DNA of 64,000 bases from Rhizopus sp. PT2906 (GCA_025529335.1 JAMYHX010000015.1:165620-229619), one strand, 5' to 3'. Counted from the first letter of the stretch, positions 46,029 to 58,586 are shown. The notes: generated by a model not told the origin, from the letters alone. Program-made: numbers and translations.

Positions 46029-47543
46029 ATGGCCATTTATTCCCCTATGGAACCAGTCGTACCGCTTCAACCTTCTGAACCAATTACTGCACCTGGAACA
46101 GGTATTGCTAACTTGCCTAATCAAAGACATAAAATTGTAGCAAAGAATGGTGCCAATTTTACCTTGATGGTCTGCGGTATGTTTGTTTTTCTCTCTATAA
46201 AATATCCTTTTATTCATGTTTGATTTGTAGGAGAGAGTGGTTTGGGCAAGACGACCTTTGTGAACACGTTGTTTACGACGACGATCAAGGAACCCAAGAA
46301 TTTGAACAGGCGACATGTCAAGCCTCCTTCAAAGACTGTTCAGATTCAAATCACCAGAGCAGGTAATATTGTGTCTACATTGGATTATAAAAAGGCTAAC
46401 AAAAATATATATAGAACTGGAAGAAAAGATGTTCAAGGTCAAGTTGACCATTATTGATACACCTGGTTTTGGAGACTATGTCAATAATAAACATGGTTGG
46501 ATTCCTATTGTTGATTTCATTGATGACCAGCATGAAAACTACATGAGACAGGAGCAACAACCTTGTCGTAAGGGTGTTATCGATATGCGTGTTCATGTTT
46601 GTCTTTACTTTATTAAGCCTGCTGGCAATACGTAAGTGTATATTACTGGTTTATCATTGGTCTAACCTTCCATAGTCTATCCCCACTGGATGTCGAGGTG
46701 ATGAAACGATTAGGCTCTCGTGTTAACTTGATTCCAGTCATTGCTAAAGCAGATACTCTCACACCTTCAGATTTGGCTAAATTTAAACAAAATGTAATTG
46801 CTCTCCCCCCTCCCCCTCTTTCACCCTTTTTTGTATCCTAACATTCTCCTCCCTTATTTATAGATTTTGGATGTTATTGCGGCTCAAAATATTCAATGCT
46901 ACTCATCTCCTATTGAAAGTGATGATGAAGCTACTACAAAGCGTAATATGAACATCATGGCTGCTATGCCCTTTTCTATCATTGGTTCTACTTTGGATGT
47001 AGTCACTCCTGATGGTCGGAAGGTGAAAGGAAGAGAATATTCTTGGGGAGTAGCTGAAGTTGAGAACGACGATCATTGCGATTTTAAGAAACTAAGAAGC
47101 TTATTGATCCGTACGCATATGCTCGATTTGATCACCACGACAGAAGAAATTCATTATGAAAATTATCGTCAAGTTCAAATGGAGACTAGGAAATTTGGTG
47201 ATCCAAGGTAAGTGATATATTTAAAGTCTCCGGCCATGATGTATTCATTAAATGTATCAGAGCTGAAAAAGATGAAAATGCAAAGTTTGCAGAAGAAGAA
47301 GAAAAGTTACGAAAGAACTTTACTGAGAAAGTAAAGGCAGAAGAAGCTAGATTCCGTCAATGGGAACAACAGGTAAAAGATAATCCAACCTCCACGTGAT
47401 CTAACATTTCAAAATAGCTTTTGGCTGAAAGAGATAGACTTCATAAAGAACTAGAGATTCAAAGTGAACGTATTAAAGAATTGCAGTTTGAAATCGAATC
47501 TTATTACACTCAAAGGGATTCGCCAAGAAGCGTCAGAAAATAA
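46029..47543 (+). CDS. Septin GTPase
   Basis: Filament-forming GTPase of septation and polarised growth, acting at the cell cortex. Exons 46029-46176, 46231-46362, 46415-46631, 46676-46793, 46864-47207, 47261-47372 and 47418-47543 give 398 aa. A short N-terminal tail precedes G1 GESGLGKTTFVNTLF; then come G3 IDTPGFGDYVNNKHGWIPIV and G4 PVIAKADTLTPSD. The septin unique element is seen in GREYSWGVAEVENDDHCDFK, followed by LRSLLIRTHMLDLITTTEEI. The C-terminal ~70 residues form a coiled coil (AEEEEKLRKNFTEKVKAEEA). The subgroup (Cdc3, Cdc10, Cdc11, Cdc12) is not assigned; the coiled-coil tail argues against Cdc10. Confidence 0.95.
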
Positions 47544-47651
47544 TATAATAAATCCGCACGCGGGGGAGAGGAGCTGTTTGTCCTTTAAAAATAAAACAAT
47601 AAAAAAATCTTTCTTTTTTTTTTTCCTTTTTTTTTTCTAATAACAATTTTA

Positions 47652-49170
47652 ATGACAACGTTTAATCATCATTCAACAAATAAAAGAAGAGATCCACCCA
47701 AATCAACAGAATCAAAGGCATCTCAGTGGCAACATTGGGCTGAAGAACAGACAGACAGTGCTTATGAGAAAGAATCTAATCAGCGATCTCTACACATCAG
47801 ACACGCACATAAACCAGCAAAGGAAATATTAAATAAAATATTACCTTCACTACCCTTATGCTTTTGTAATAAGCCTGCTTATCGTAGCTTCACTCTAGAA
47901 TATGGTCCAATCCTAGAATGTGGCAATTATCAACTGGCAGCAGATAACAGCCATATAAAGATTAAATACGTCTGCGGATTTCACGTTCATGAACTCTCTT
48001 GGAATAAATTACGAAAGAAGCTTAGTGAAGGTGGACTAATCACAGCTGATCACCCAGAACTGACAACTTGCCCACTTTATAATTTCACCTTTTGCGTTAC
48101 ATTCTATTTAACTAACCAATATCCTAAATGCCCACCTTCTTTACCTGTCTGCTTTTGTAACCGCACGGTCGTGTTACGAGAGTCACCTACAAAACCACCA
48201 TCGGATCAGTCTAGACTCTTTGAATTTACCTGTGCCAACTGTGATATCGAAGGCGTCAAGCCCAAGTGTAGTTGGATTCTTCGAGCAAAAGAAGTTGCCT
48301 TCCCTCGCCCCAAGCACAAGATACACCGTATTGTCGACGCAGAGGAATATACAGATACCAAGCCATCACCATTAGCAGCGAATAATAGTAGCAACAATAA
48401 TAATCCGAAGTATATCTCAAAGGACCATCAGCAAGGCCTGTTGTGCGCTTTGACTCTCAATCCTCAACCAAGTTACATGAATAATTTCCAGGCGCTAAAG
48501 ATCGCTGATACATCTGTCAATCCTGAGCCTAGTTCGTCAAATTCGACTTCAGGGAGCGCTTCTCCTCGATACTCAAGCCTTGTTCCAACCTCTGTCATAG
48601 TTAAAAGGTCTACAAACCCAAAGTCAGTGGCACCTGGCTCTCATGGAAATACCTGTCCTCTCGAAAAGAAAGTCCAGGAGCAGGAATTACATATTTCCCA
48701 AATGAAAACGCAGTTATCTCAAATGAATGCGAAAATGGAAAGTGTTGAGTCCATGGTGAAGCTGTTCAAACGTGCTCTTGAGGATATGCAGTTGGATGTA
48801 TATCGCCATAGACACATGTTTCAAGAAGAGCAAGGATTGAGAAGACACACACAGAGCAGATTGTCTAGCATTGAACTTGATGTTGTCCAGATGCTTGCAG
48901 AGAAAGAACAGTTATTGGCAGAAATACACGATTTGACCAGAGGTGAAGAACATAATGGCGAAACAGAAAAGTGTCGTGTATGTTTCAATCGACCTGTGGA
49001 ATACGTTCTTTTGCCTTGTTTTCATTTTGGTAAAGAAATATAACATTCTATTCTTTTTCATAAAACTGACATTATTTATAGCCTACTGTGAAATGTGTTC
49101 ATCAAGACTGACTGAGTGCGCCATTTGTCGCTCTGTTGTAGAGAAGAGACAAAAGATCTTTAAGCCTTAA
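47652..49170 (+). CDS. C-terminal RING-finger protein (putative E3 ligase)
   Basis: Exons 47652-49029 and 49082-49170 give 488 aa. The C-terminal C3HC4 RING spans the intron: KCRVCFNRPVEYVLLPCFHF, then AYCEMCSSRLTECAICRSVV. A predicted coiled coil precedes it (QEQELHISQMKTQLSQMNAK). The N-terminal half has repeated cysteine clusters, PSLPLCFCNKPAYRSFTLEY and PSLPVCFCNRTVVLRESPTK, a duplicated CFCN motif that may bind zinc. The middle is Ser/Asn-rich and disordered. The RING supports a ubiquitin-ligase role; substrates are unknown. It starts 108 bp after the septin stop on the same strand. Confidence 0.85.
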
Positions 49171-49307
49171 TATCTAAAGACAACTCCTGTATACCCCCCC
49201 TCCCTTTTCCTCTCACTCCTTTTCTTTTTATGCTTACTCCCTTTATATATAAAATAGCAAAAAAAATGTACAAATAAATATTGCGATAATTATTATTAAA
49301 CCACATA

Positions 49308-50713
49308 TTAACTATGAATAGCATGATCTGGATTTACCATCTGAGCGACGGTAGCTATAGTTTCACTATCCAGTTCTTCAGTAGGTGATGCAATTGCCAT
49401 GACACTTGATTGATTATCTAATCGAGCCTTCATTTCTCGAGCATACCTTGCTTTATCTTGATTTGCTATTTCAATCCATGGCTGTAACTCAGCTGGAGAC
49501 ATCGACCTCCACTTTAAGCCTATTTGTTTGCTAATGTCAACTAGCTTTGCGTCTGGATGCTTTATTTTTATGATTGGCCGCATCTTTTTTGCAAAATGCA
49601 GATATGCCGACATTGGGTGTTTCGGTAGACAGTCGTTGGGCTCCCTCTTTTTCCTGCCTCTTGGATCTGGAATCCCACCCTCACTTAATGAGGATTTTTT
49701 CTTATAGTAACTTTTCTTTCGTTGACAATCCTGTGGTTGTTGTTGTTGTTGTTGTTGTTGTTGAGCCTTGTTACATTTTTGGAGTTTTTTTAATAAGCCG
49801 GCTTGTTTTAGTTCAGCCTTAGATCTTCTACAATATATAAAGTTGGAATGTTCATTACTGTGCTGTTGCTTCAACCGAGACTCTTCTTTAAAGTAGACGT
49901 CTCTTTCAGCCTAAGCATACAAGAAGGGTTGTAAGTGAACTAATTCGGGGTAAAATGGTCATCAGCTTGCCTGTGACAACTGCTTCCATCTTTGACTGAT
50001 GTTTTTACTAATTTCACCCGATGACAAGCCCTGGTTATAGCCTTTCAACTTGCGTCGCATGTCTCTATTAAACAAGAGATACGCATTGGGCGGACGTTTG
50101 ACTTTTTCGGGAGCAGTACCGTACTTTCTTTGTGTGCTCAGGCTGGGTTTGATATCATTTGTGTTGAACGTGAGTGAATCTAGAGCAGCTGCCTCAGCTG
50201 CAGCAGAAAATGTTAAATTGGGAATAATCTTGTATCGGACGTCCTTCTTTTCTCTCTCTTCTTGTTGTTGATACATGCTTGGAAGATAATGATTATATAA
50301 TGAATGATGATGTTTGGTGGATGGATGATGTTCTTCTTCATTCGGAATAACCATTGAAGAAGGTGATAATATGTTGGATATGTTTAGTTTTCTATTACTA
50401 TTGATTCTACTATCTATATCTAACGTAAACTGTATACATTGCGATTGATTCCTAAACTCTGCTTTTTGTTCCTATTCAACAAGAGATATGAATATAACGG
50501 TCAAGTGAACGGCTCTCCTGACGGAAGACTTGCCTTTGACATCAATTTCCATTCTTCTGATAATTGATTACTAGTTATATACTGTCCTCTTATTTTTGAT
50601 TCATGCCTTCTTTTTGCACAAAACAGTAAGAATGAGTTGGGTGCCTTTTGACGTGCATTTTTTATCATTTCTGAATTTTCAATTTGATTGTCCAACATTA
50701 TACTGGTCATCAT
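49308..50713 (-). CDS. Protein with three HMG boxes
   Basis: Sequence-specific or architectural DNA-binding protein. Exons 50713-50534, 50471-49971 and 49910-49308 give 427 aa, all exons multiples of three. Box 1: KNARQKAPNSFLLFCAKRRH then LSEEWKLMSKEQKAEFRNQS. Box 2: KVKRPPNAYLLFNRDMRRKL then ISQRWKQLSQAERDVYFKES. Box 3: CLPKHPMSAYLHFAKKMRPI then IGLKWRSMSPAELQPWIEIA. Box 2 is MATA-HMG/SOX-like. A poly-Gln tract lies between boxes 2 and 3 (near 49736-49761). Both introns use GC donors (GCAAGT, GCAAGC) with AG acceptors, and both interrupt an HMG box at the same place. It is not flanked by genes of the Mucorales sex locus. Confidence 0.85.
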
Positions 50714-51091
50714 GAATGAAATAAAAGAAAAAAAGAGAAAAAAAAAAGAGAGAGAAAAAGATAATGCTGATCTAAAGAAAAAGGGATATTTATAGTTACC
50801 TTAATTTCCCAAAGTTCTCGTGTGAAAGTGTTACTGGGTAATGAAGAACACATACAATGGCTCAAATACTATGGACTCAATTGCTCCCATCTATTTCTAT
50901 TGAAGAACAAGTAAAAGGTTAAAGATAATCCCTAAGGTCGAAATGAAGCTCGTTCAGATAGTATAAAAAAGATTGAATTATGCATTACACAAGATTTTGT
51001 TCATGACAAAAAAAAAAGCTCGGTAACCTAGTAATTTACGCCACGTCTTATATAGACTCAAGGTCCCTGCAGAGAAACGATATGTATATTT

Positions 51092-51095
<4 letters not shown>

Positions 51096-51126
<31 letters not shown>
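51096..51126. repeat. AT dinucleotide repeat
   Basis: About 15 uninterrupted AT units; able to form a cruciform. No gene overlaps it. Confidence 0.9.
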
Positions 51127-51129
<3 letters not shown>

Positions 51130-51989
51130 TAGCCTCCCTTTTTTTTCATGTAGTGCTTATTTTCTTCTTTTGACTTTGACGTTTTATGACAATGTATCGT
51201 CGTACTTCACGTCTTCCCCGCATCATTCTTGTTAAACATGGTTTGTTCTACATGATACTGACAGTAACACACACACACACGCGCGCGCGTAGTTTAAGCA
51301 GAGATCAGCGCCAATATAGTTGAATACCTCTTTATCAATTATGTAGAAATAATTTGGTCCAAGCAAATTCAAAGCTTATCTCATTCACATGAACATTGTT
51401 ATCTTGAAACAGCTAAACTGCCTGTTGAGATTATTTATGCACACATGTATATTTGTACATGTTCAAGAGTTTCCTTCCCTTTACTACTTCTTATACAAGT
51501 ATGTCTTGTTTCCTCTTCATTAAAGTTATTCCTCTTGAATAAATTATAAGTTCCTGAAATATAAAAAGAAAGAGAGAGAGAGCAGATCTGGTCTACAGCA
51601 GAGTTTCATTTTCCGCTTGTGATGCTTTTATCTGTTTGTACTCGAGAATACACTCTATCCAGAACTATGGTAGCAATAACATCTTTCTGATAGCCAAGCA
51701 AACTATTTTTTTTTAGTTATCTCTGATAATCGTTGGTTTTCTGCTTTATTTCTAATAATATTCACATTTAAACATCGTTGTTGCCATAAATAGACTTTTC
51801 TACATGTATAATCAGAGATGCAGAAAGACATTGGTATACTACTCTTTATGACCAAAAGATCAAAAAGCTTCCTCCAATAAAACCCTTATCTACGATTGCT
51901 GAAACTGATTGAAGTCATTCAACACTACCGCATGTCTTATTCATACTAGCCATTACCCCTTCTTTTTTCAGAAACTTATTTTGCTTTGT

Positions 51990-52310
51990 TTTACTCTTGA
52001 TATAGCAGCTCAATTGGGTTAAGCTTAGGAGAATACGATTGATATCCTTAGAATTGAATACATTCTCTATATCAGCTGAGCATTAGGAATGACTTTGCAC
52101 TCTTTTCTAAAAGCCAAGATCCCAAACCCCGCTAAAGACGCATGTCCAAAAGAGGCTGTAGCACAGAAGAGGACAGTAATCTTTTTAGAGAACAGCGCAC
52201 CCTTGACACAATTGAAATAAGCTAAACCATCACTATGGAAGCAGATGACGTGCTCGATGAACCTTATTGACAGCGTATCTTTTACAGTCTTTGTTGAATG
52301 CATAATTGTT
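51990..52310 (-). pseudogene. Possible Tc1/mariner transposase remnant
   Basis: The minus strand at about 52034-52005 reads YSPKLNPIEL, the conserved end of the Tc1/mariner catalytic domain (YSPxLNPIE). About 30 bp upstream a 78-aa frame ends (52303-52067), containing HVICFHSDGLAYFNCVKGAL, which would fit a preceding decayed portion. Frames do not connect. This rests on one motif, so it is tentative. Confidence 0.35.
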
Positions 52311-53386
52311 CACTTTAATGCTGACTTTGCATCAATCAACAAAAGGTGACCCCAAAACTATCAAATTAACCTACATCTTTTATACAACCACGTATACGCC
52401 AACCTGTTTGGGGAAACTAGGTCGTTCAAAATATATAAACAGCAATCGTTGCCTAGTGGAAGATCTTTAAACATGTGTCGCCGAATTTGTACCACTATAT
52501 TCTCCCCGAACTGGGCCTTGTGATTTCGTCATTCTTTCTTTATGAAAAGTGGCTATCTCCATTAAGAATTAATATGAAATGTCTGTACAAAAAATTAAGT
52601 CCAATTTTTAAGGTGCATGCATACATAATTGCTTTGAACGTTTCTTCCAGTTTTAAAGTAGAAAAGGGAAAGTAGTTCGATAAACACATCTGAGAACACA
52701 TCAAAACAATTCATGCTGAAGTTTGACACACAAGCAAATATGCGATGCTTTATATACTTTTAGAACTAAAAAGGATATACTCTCTGTGTGAAAGATGAGT
52801 AAGCCTGTTTTGTTAAAATAAAAAGCAAAGGATGCTATCACATATAGCCAAAGTAGCAAACAAGCAACCGAGCTTTTTTGTTTGAAAAAAATATCAATGA
52901 CGCAGCAGCTTCAAAAATAGCTCAATCGAGAAAATTCAAGTGTTTCTCTTGCTGGAGAGTTGGTGCATTTGATTTTTCAAGCATCCACATGCACTTTCCA
53001 TTAAATATTACAATTATACATCACTGCATAATATAATGTTGCGATAAACTATAATATTCAAACATTATAGAACTCAAAAAAGAATACGCGTTCATGCGAT
53101 ATGATATAGTAGACCAGACTTTTGATCTAGAAGGTCCATTCAAGCGCTCTTTTATGTATAATATCATTTAAACAGTCGATTAGTTTGATAATTTGATGTG
53201 GCGTAATCAAATATATCTTATTGCATATGAAATCAAAGATCATTTAAATTACATCTGTTCTCATAATAAAAAGAAGGTCTATTAATGTTGTCAATAGCCT
53301 ACTAGAATATAAATCATATTGATTGAAAGGTTGATATTCATACTTAAGATGGAGTTTAAATAACAGGTACTGCATAATTAAGCTAT

Positions 53387-53408
53387 TGTGTGTGTGTGTG
53401 TGTGTGTG
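53387..53408 (+). repeat. GT dinucleotide repeat
   Basis: Eleven uninterrupted TG units. A second, interrupted GT-rich stretch lies at 53786-53808, in the 3' flank of the secreted double-psi barrel gene. Confidence 0.9.
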
Positions 53409-53861
53409 GTCAGTGAAGTGTATTTCTTTGTAGCTGATGAAAGTGAATATGTACAAATGCAATTTATTTTATGTCCAAGTTCTATTGCTGGAAGCATCAA
53501 AGGCTCATTATGGTAATTGTCTGAGAATATACACCGCCACAAGCATACAGAAATCAATACGCACACACACGTGTAAGGTTACCCCTAATGTATTTTGTCC
53601 AACGTGGATATGATACAACCCACAACCAATCTTAATCAATAGATTTCAATTGCTTCAGTATTGTATGAAGAATAAAAATTTTTTTGCCGTCTCCTTTATG
53701 ATAAAACGTGTTAAGAAGTCTTTATTTACTAAAAGGAATAATAATAATACAGAACACTTTTTTTAAGAAAAAAAAAGAGGGAATATATGTATGTATGTGT
53801 GTGTGTGTATATATAAGAGAAAAAGAATCTAGAGTACATAAAGAATACATAGACGAACGAA

Positions 53862-54299
53862 TTAAGCTAGTGACCAAGTGATCTTGCCTACACCTTTGTT
53901 CATATCACCAATGACCTTCTTGAATACTGCAGGAGTAAGATCGAGATCACCCTTCTTACATTCAGGACAAGCATCATTGACCTTGGCATAAGCAGTTCCT
54001 TTGGGACCCTTGATCTTGAGTTTCTTTCCACACCACTTGGACTTCTTGCTCGTGCTTCCATATTGAGGACGATTCATGGCAACAATCATAGAGTTATTGT
54101 TTTCTTCAGGTCCACAGGCACCTTGAGATCCACCTTCAGTAGCAGGTAAGAACCAAGTACCAGTACCTTTGAAAGTACCACTCATTCCACTGCCTCTCTT
54201 TTCTAATTCGGATGAATATTTGCTGTCAATGGGGGCTGCGTAAACCAAAGCAACGAATGCAAGGATAGCAAGGATGATGAAAGAAACAGAGCGAGACAT
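53862..54299 (-). CDS. Secreted double-psi beta-barrel (RlpA/expansin-like) protein
   Basis: Single-exon, 145 aa. The signal peptide is SVSFIILAILAFVALVYAAP, followed by a dibasic site LEKRGSG where a Kex2-type protease could cut. The barrel holds GTGTWFLPATEGGSQGACGP, SMIVAMNRPQYG and GTAYAKVNDACPECKKGDLD, then LTPAVFKKVIGDMNKGVG with WCGKKLKIKGPKGT between. The ACG...CGK...DxCPxC pattern and DLDLTPAVFKK ending are typical of small fungal RlpA/barwin-like secreted proteins. No cellulose-binding expansin tail. Likely acts in or on the cell wall; enzymatic activity is unproven for the family. Confidence 0.85.
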   Translation of the reverse strand: MSRSVSFIILAILAFVALVYAAPIDSKYSSELEKRGSGMSGTFKGTGTWFLPATEGGSQGACGPEENNNSMIVAMNRPQYGSTSKKSKWCGKKLKIKGPKGTAYAKVNDACPECKKGDLDLTPAVFKKVIGDMNKGVGKITWSLA

Positions 54300-57135
54300 T
54301 TTGTTGTTGTTAATGCTTTTTGTTGTGTAAAAAAGATAAGAAAAAGAAACGACCAGCGTTAAGCAGAAAATAAAATGAAATGAAAAGATGAATTGAGAAA
54401 AAAATGAGTAAATTGGGAGCTTATATTTATATCAATTGAAATGTACAAGTTCAGACGGAGCGAGACCACGTTCAGGCACCGAAGCTGTCTGTTTAAAGGC
54501 TAATAAATGAAGGTTTCCTTTTTTGATTTAATATCCAAAATATTGTTTTGTTCCCCGACAATTATTTTTTCATAAACATAAGCTTAGGCCACAAACATCA
54601 TCTCGTCCTCATGTTAATATGTATGGATATGATGCAATCATCCCCCTCATTATTCTAGTACTTTCATATGCTCATCATCACCATTATACCTAACTCAATA
54701 CCTTTGGAAAGGCGAATGGAGGGACCCAGCACCCGAAAACAATAAAGAATTGTCAAGGGAACCCGCTTGTGTAGCCTTTTGATATTCTTTTTAACAGAAA
54801 GAACAAATGTATCCTTTGTGTTACTTTCTAAATCTATAATTCCGGTTGGCAAAAATTATTTCATCTGGATGTCACCTAGGCGACAAGCCTCGTTAAGGTC
54901 ACTAAGCAACCATTGAAAAAAAAAAAAATTTTTTTTCGATTATCGATATGACAACATTTTGGCAGAAAAACGCAATTCTATTCAATTGCTTTCAATGATG
55001 TCTCTCTTTATTAAAAATGAATCTAATATGAAATACATTTATGAAATACATTTTATTCAACATATATCCCAACGACTTCAGAATTCCTTCGGCTTTTTTT
55101 TTTTGAACGAACGGAATCGGAAAACTGAACCGAAACATTCAAAGGGAGGACAAGAGTACGATTGCTAATTTACAAGTTATGGTCAAGTCATTTTGAGAAA
55201 TATTTTGATATTGAGTTTGTATGCTTCTTAAACTTGCTTTCATCTGTTTAATGTAACCCAAGATGAAAATGTTTTTGCCCTTGTGATTTTATATGGTGTC
55301 ATTTTATAAATTACAGGCCGCATGCAAAGTTAATCCAAGTCATTCATAAAAATAACATCTAACGAATGGTGTAATTCAACCGATCAAACAAAAAAAAAAA
55401 GAAGGGACAAGTAAATTAATCTTGACTCATGTGATCTTTTGAATCCATGTCCGCCAGAGAAAGTATATAAAAAAGAGACTATGCAAATAACAGGAAAAAA
55501 GCTGTTAACCATAAATTACTTTGTTTATAAACCTTTAGTAAAGCAATGTATAAAACGAATGTCTTTCTTTTCTTCTTCAAGTTTAACAACAGAATCACCG
55601 ATCGAAAAAAAGGGGGAAAATATACACACTGTGTGGTCTGATGTGGGTCCCAAATTCTGTTCGTTCCATTGATACCGTTCCGATGCGCAGCTTCCGTTAC
55701 TATTGTTTACTTTTTTAATTTTACTCCTTCAACTTTAAACGACAGCACTTTACTCCTTTATGTTTTTATTTATGTAAATACTTGTGCAAAATGTCAAACT
55801 GGTTCCATCCTTGAAGCTGCAGCACTGTTTTTTATTCAAGTGCCACAAAGGAGAACAATTAGTGTGCCTCGGTTTTTGTTTGAATAATGCTGTTCTAGGC
55901 CATTGCACAAGATGCTCGTACTACACTTACCCTTTTCTTGTTGTGACCTGATAACCTTAAGTGTCTCCTCTTTCTATATTTTTTTTTTACCCCAAGCATG
56001 AGGGCACTAACTCAGGAGTTGAGTGTTGGTTAATAATGAAAAGATTTAAGGACAAGAGGGGAATTGTTGGGGTTTATAAGCTTGACAGCAAGATTAAAAT
56101 GCTATTGAAGTATCAAGATCTCAAATAGGACCGAGCTTAAATTTAGTTACTCAAGTCCAATAGGAAACAGATGCGATTGAATAAAATAGATATCTTTGAT
56201 AAAGAGAGGAACAATAATTTGTGAGCTGGTGACCATAAATATGAATAATGATGCTAACGGCTATTTTCATCCCCCTTTATGTCTAGTTTTCACTTGCTTT
56301 AAACGAGTAATAAAGGTGACTGTGTATGATTTCTTTAAAGTGTAGTTGGAAATATTGCTGTTTGTTGCTTTTTGTAGTCCTTGCATATTGATGTTTGATC
56401 CCTTGATCTTTACATTATTTCTTTCACATCAGGAAAAAAAACGGTAGGGATGCATATTTTGGGACATTGAACTTTATTATCAATGAAATGGGGTGACTCC
56501 TGGAATACCCTATTTCTTGGTACATAATGGAACAATAATCGTTAAAGCGCTAACAATGCTTTGATGGGTGTATATTCATCAAAAGTAACTATTTTGTCAG
56601 CACCGATGATTTTGCTGGATTACAAAACTATGCTCCCAAGTCTTTATTTACCGTGTATCATCAGGGTGAATATGCTTATCCTTCTTTTCTTTATTCCTCC
56701 TGTACAGCTAAAAGTTCATATTCAATTACACGAGACGCTCCAATACAAAATAAGGGGGGAGAGTACTGTTCTAGATGCATCTTTTTCATTCAAAATAAGA
56801 CATATTTCTTAAACAAGATTCATACAAGGAACTTATACCCAAAGATTTGGGATTGTGATGTCCCTTAATAATTTAGAGAAGGGTATCTCTGCTGTCGGAA
56901 ATTGCATTCATTGGACTATATGATCACTAATCCGCTAGTTTGTAGAAAGGCTCTCTTGTTGTGAATAAGATAATATACGATTCTCTCGATTACGCTATGA
57001 ACGATTATGCATTTCACCAAAGTCACTTTGACGCAAAGGTCGTTCCATCTGAGCTCAAAATTTGCTTCAAAGTAACCTTGAGAGACAGTGTGTGTGAATG
57101 TGAGTGTGTGTGTTCTTCTAATTAAAAATTATACC
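54300..57135. other. 2.8-kb region without a clear gene
   Basis: Mostly AT-rich. An open frame on the plus strand at about 56547-56868 (no ATG at its start) is protein-like: YFVSTDDFAGLQNYAPKSLF, then VYHQGEYAYPSFLYSSCTAK, ending WDCDVP. I cannot identify it; it may be a gene remnant. Other ORFs at 54664-54852, 54959-55168 and 55439-55887 have no recognisable content. Confidence 0.4.
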
Positions 57136-58385
57136 ATGTCATTTGCAAAAGAACGTGAAAGGCGTCCAAATGCTGGCAGCAGGTAAACTCTACTTGCAAG
57201 AGAAAAGACGATTATGCTTTATACTAAACTTACATTTCAAAAAGGATGCGAGCACTGCTTAATCAAGAAATAGAAATGGAGGAACTGTTTGAATATAAAG
57301 AGAATGACGAAAGTGATCAAGAGTTTCCAGAACAAAGTAAGATTATAAAACTAGAACAAGATCATGGTGATTGATTATAGAATAAAGTGATGGAAGAAGA
57401 AGAGGATGTTGTTGATTCAGACTTTGATCTTGATTCTTCAGAAGGCGAACAAGAGCAAATAGAGGAAGGTCAAGAAATGGATAAAAAGATTGCAAAGGAA
57501 GAAAAGAGAGTACGTATTTACGCATACGATTGTCATATTTACTCACTTACATAGTCTCGCAAAAATACATTTAATCCCACTATACCCAAAGCATTTAAAG
57601 TTACACGGAAACCGACTGAACAGCGGAAAAGAAAAAGAGATGTGGACATCTTGCAGGATAGAGAAGATCGTACGGTGCGACAGTCATCGAGAAGAAATAC
57701 TATGCTGAACCGTATATTATTGGAAGATCAGATAAAAGAGCATGAAAAGAAAAAGGTAGATAAGCAGCATTAGAAATCTCATTCTAAAGTATCCTCTTAG
57801 GCACTCCAACCCAAAAGAGATCGCACGGTGAGCGTCGAATTGACACAAGAAGAATTACTAGCAGAAGCAGCAGTGACAGAAGAAAAGAATATGTCATCCT
57901 TACTCGAATGGCAAAAGAAAGAATCAGAACGTAAAGCGAATGCTAAAATTAAGGGTGATAAGGAGCTTGTTGGACCCTTCATACGATATCATTCATTCAT
58001 TGAGCGTTGTACAGAAGATGGAGATGGAGAAGCAAGCGAGGACAAGGAGCTCTTTGAACCAATGGGAAGGAATTTGATCACGTTTGTGGAAGAAACTGAG
58101 GATGAAAAAAAAGATGAGCTTGACCTTGACTCAGCTGGACTCATTCACCATTTATCACCTTGGTTGGTTAAAGAGCCAAAACCGAATAAACCGATCTTGT
58201 GTCCCATCAGTGGTGAAACAGCAAAATATAGAGATCCTTGTACAACTGTACCATTTGCTAATCTGGACGCATACAGAGTCATAAAATCATGTCTAGATAA
58301 CCAGATGAACTGGTCGTCTACTCTTGGAATCTATTTGGGCAATCTACCTAGTGCCAATGGTACTCCAGAGGGATGGAATATATGA
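57136..58385 (+). CDS. VPS72: Vps72/YL1, SWR1 chromatin-remodelling subunit
   Basis: Binds H2A.Z-H2B dimers and helps the SWR1 complex deposit H2A.Z. Exons 57136-57182, 57245-57336, 57388-57509, 57555-57755 and 57801-58385 give 348 aa. The N-terminus has RRPNAGSRMRALLNQEIEME, then an acidic block (EEEEDVVDSDFDLDSSEGEQ) typical of the histone-binding arm, then a basic stretch (FKVTRKPTEQRKRKRD). The C-terminal YL1_C motif is CPISGETAKYRDPCTTVPFA, followed by NLDAYRVIKSCL. The acceptor of exon 3 is AAAG, chosen because the closer TATAG would create a stop. Length and domain order are normal for the family. Confidence 0.93.
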
Positions 58386-58586
58386 TAAAAGTATCAATAA
58401 ACAATAAGGCTAAATTATTATTGGCTAAAAACAGAGTTAGTCATTTTACTTGGAGAGCTGGAATTAAAAATTACTCTCCGGTCCAATAAGTGCGTGATTC
58501 CAACTAAATGACGCAAAAGGGACTGCATAAATGCATAAAAAGCTCTTTGTCTATCTCACATCTTGCAGTTTTTTCCTTTCATCTAC

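Larger units (their letters stand above)
50714..53861. other. 3.1-kb repeat-rich intergenic region
   Basis: Contains a TA microsatellite at 51096-51126, an (AC)(GC) alternating tract near 51271-51289, a GT repeat at 53387-53408 and a possible Tc1/mariner transposase remnant near 51990-52310 (minus). Apart from these I see no coding exon. The ORFs present are short, AT-rich and unrecognised. Confidence 0.5.

Noticed and set aside
49308..50713. Mucorales sex locus (SexM/SexP HMG gene)
   Set aside because: The protein has three HMG boxes and is flanked by a RING-finger gene and a repeat-rich gap; no triose-phosphate-transporter or RNA-helicase gene, which flank the known locus, is present.
45734..53408. 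CRISPR array or phage-type system
   Set aside because: The repeats in this window are simple dinucleotide microsatellites or dispersed MITEs; there are no regularly spaced repeats, and the genome is eukaryotic.
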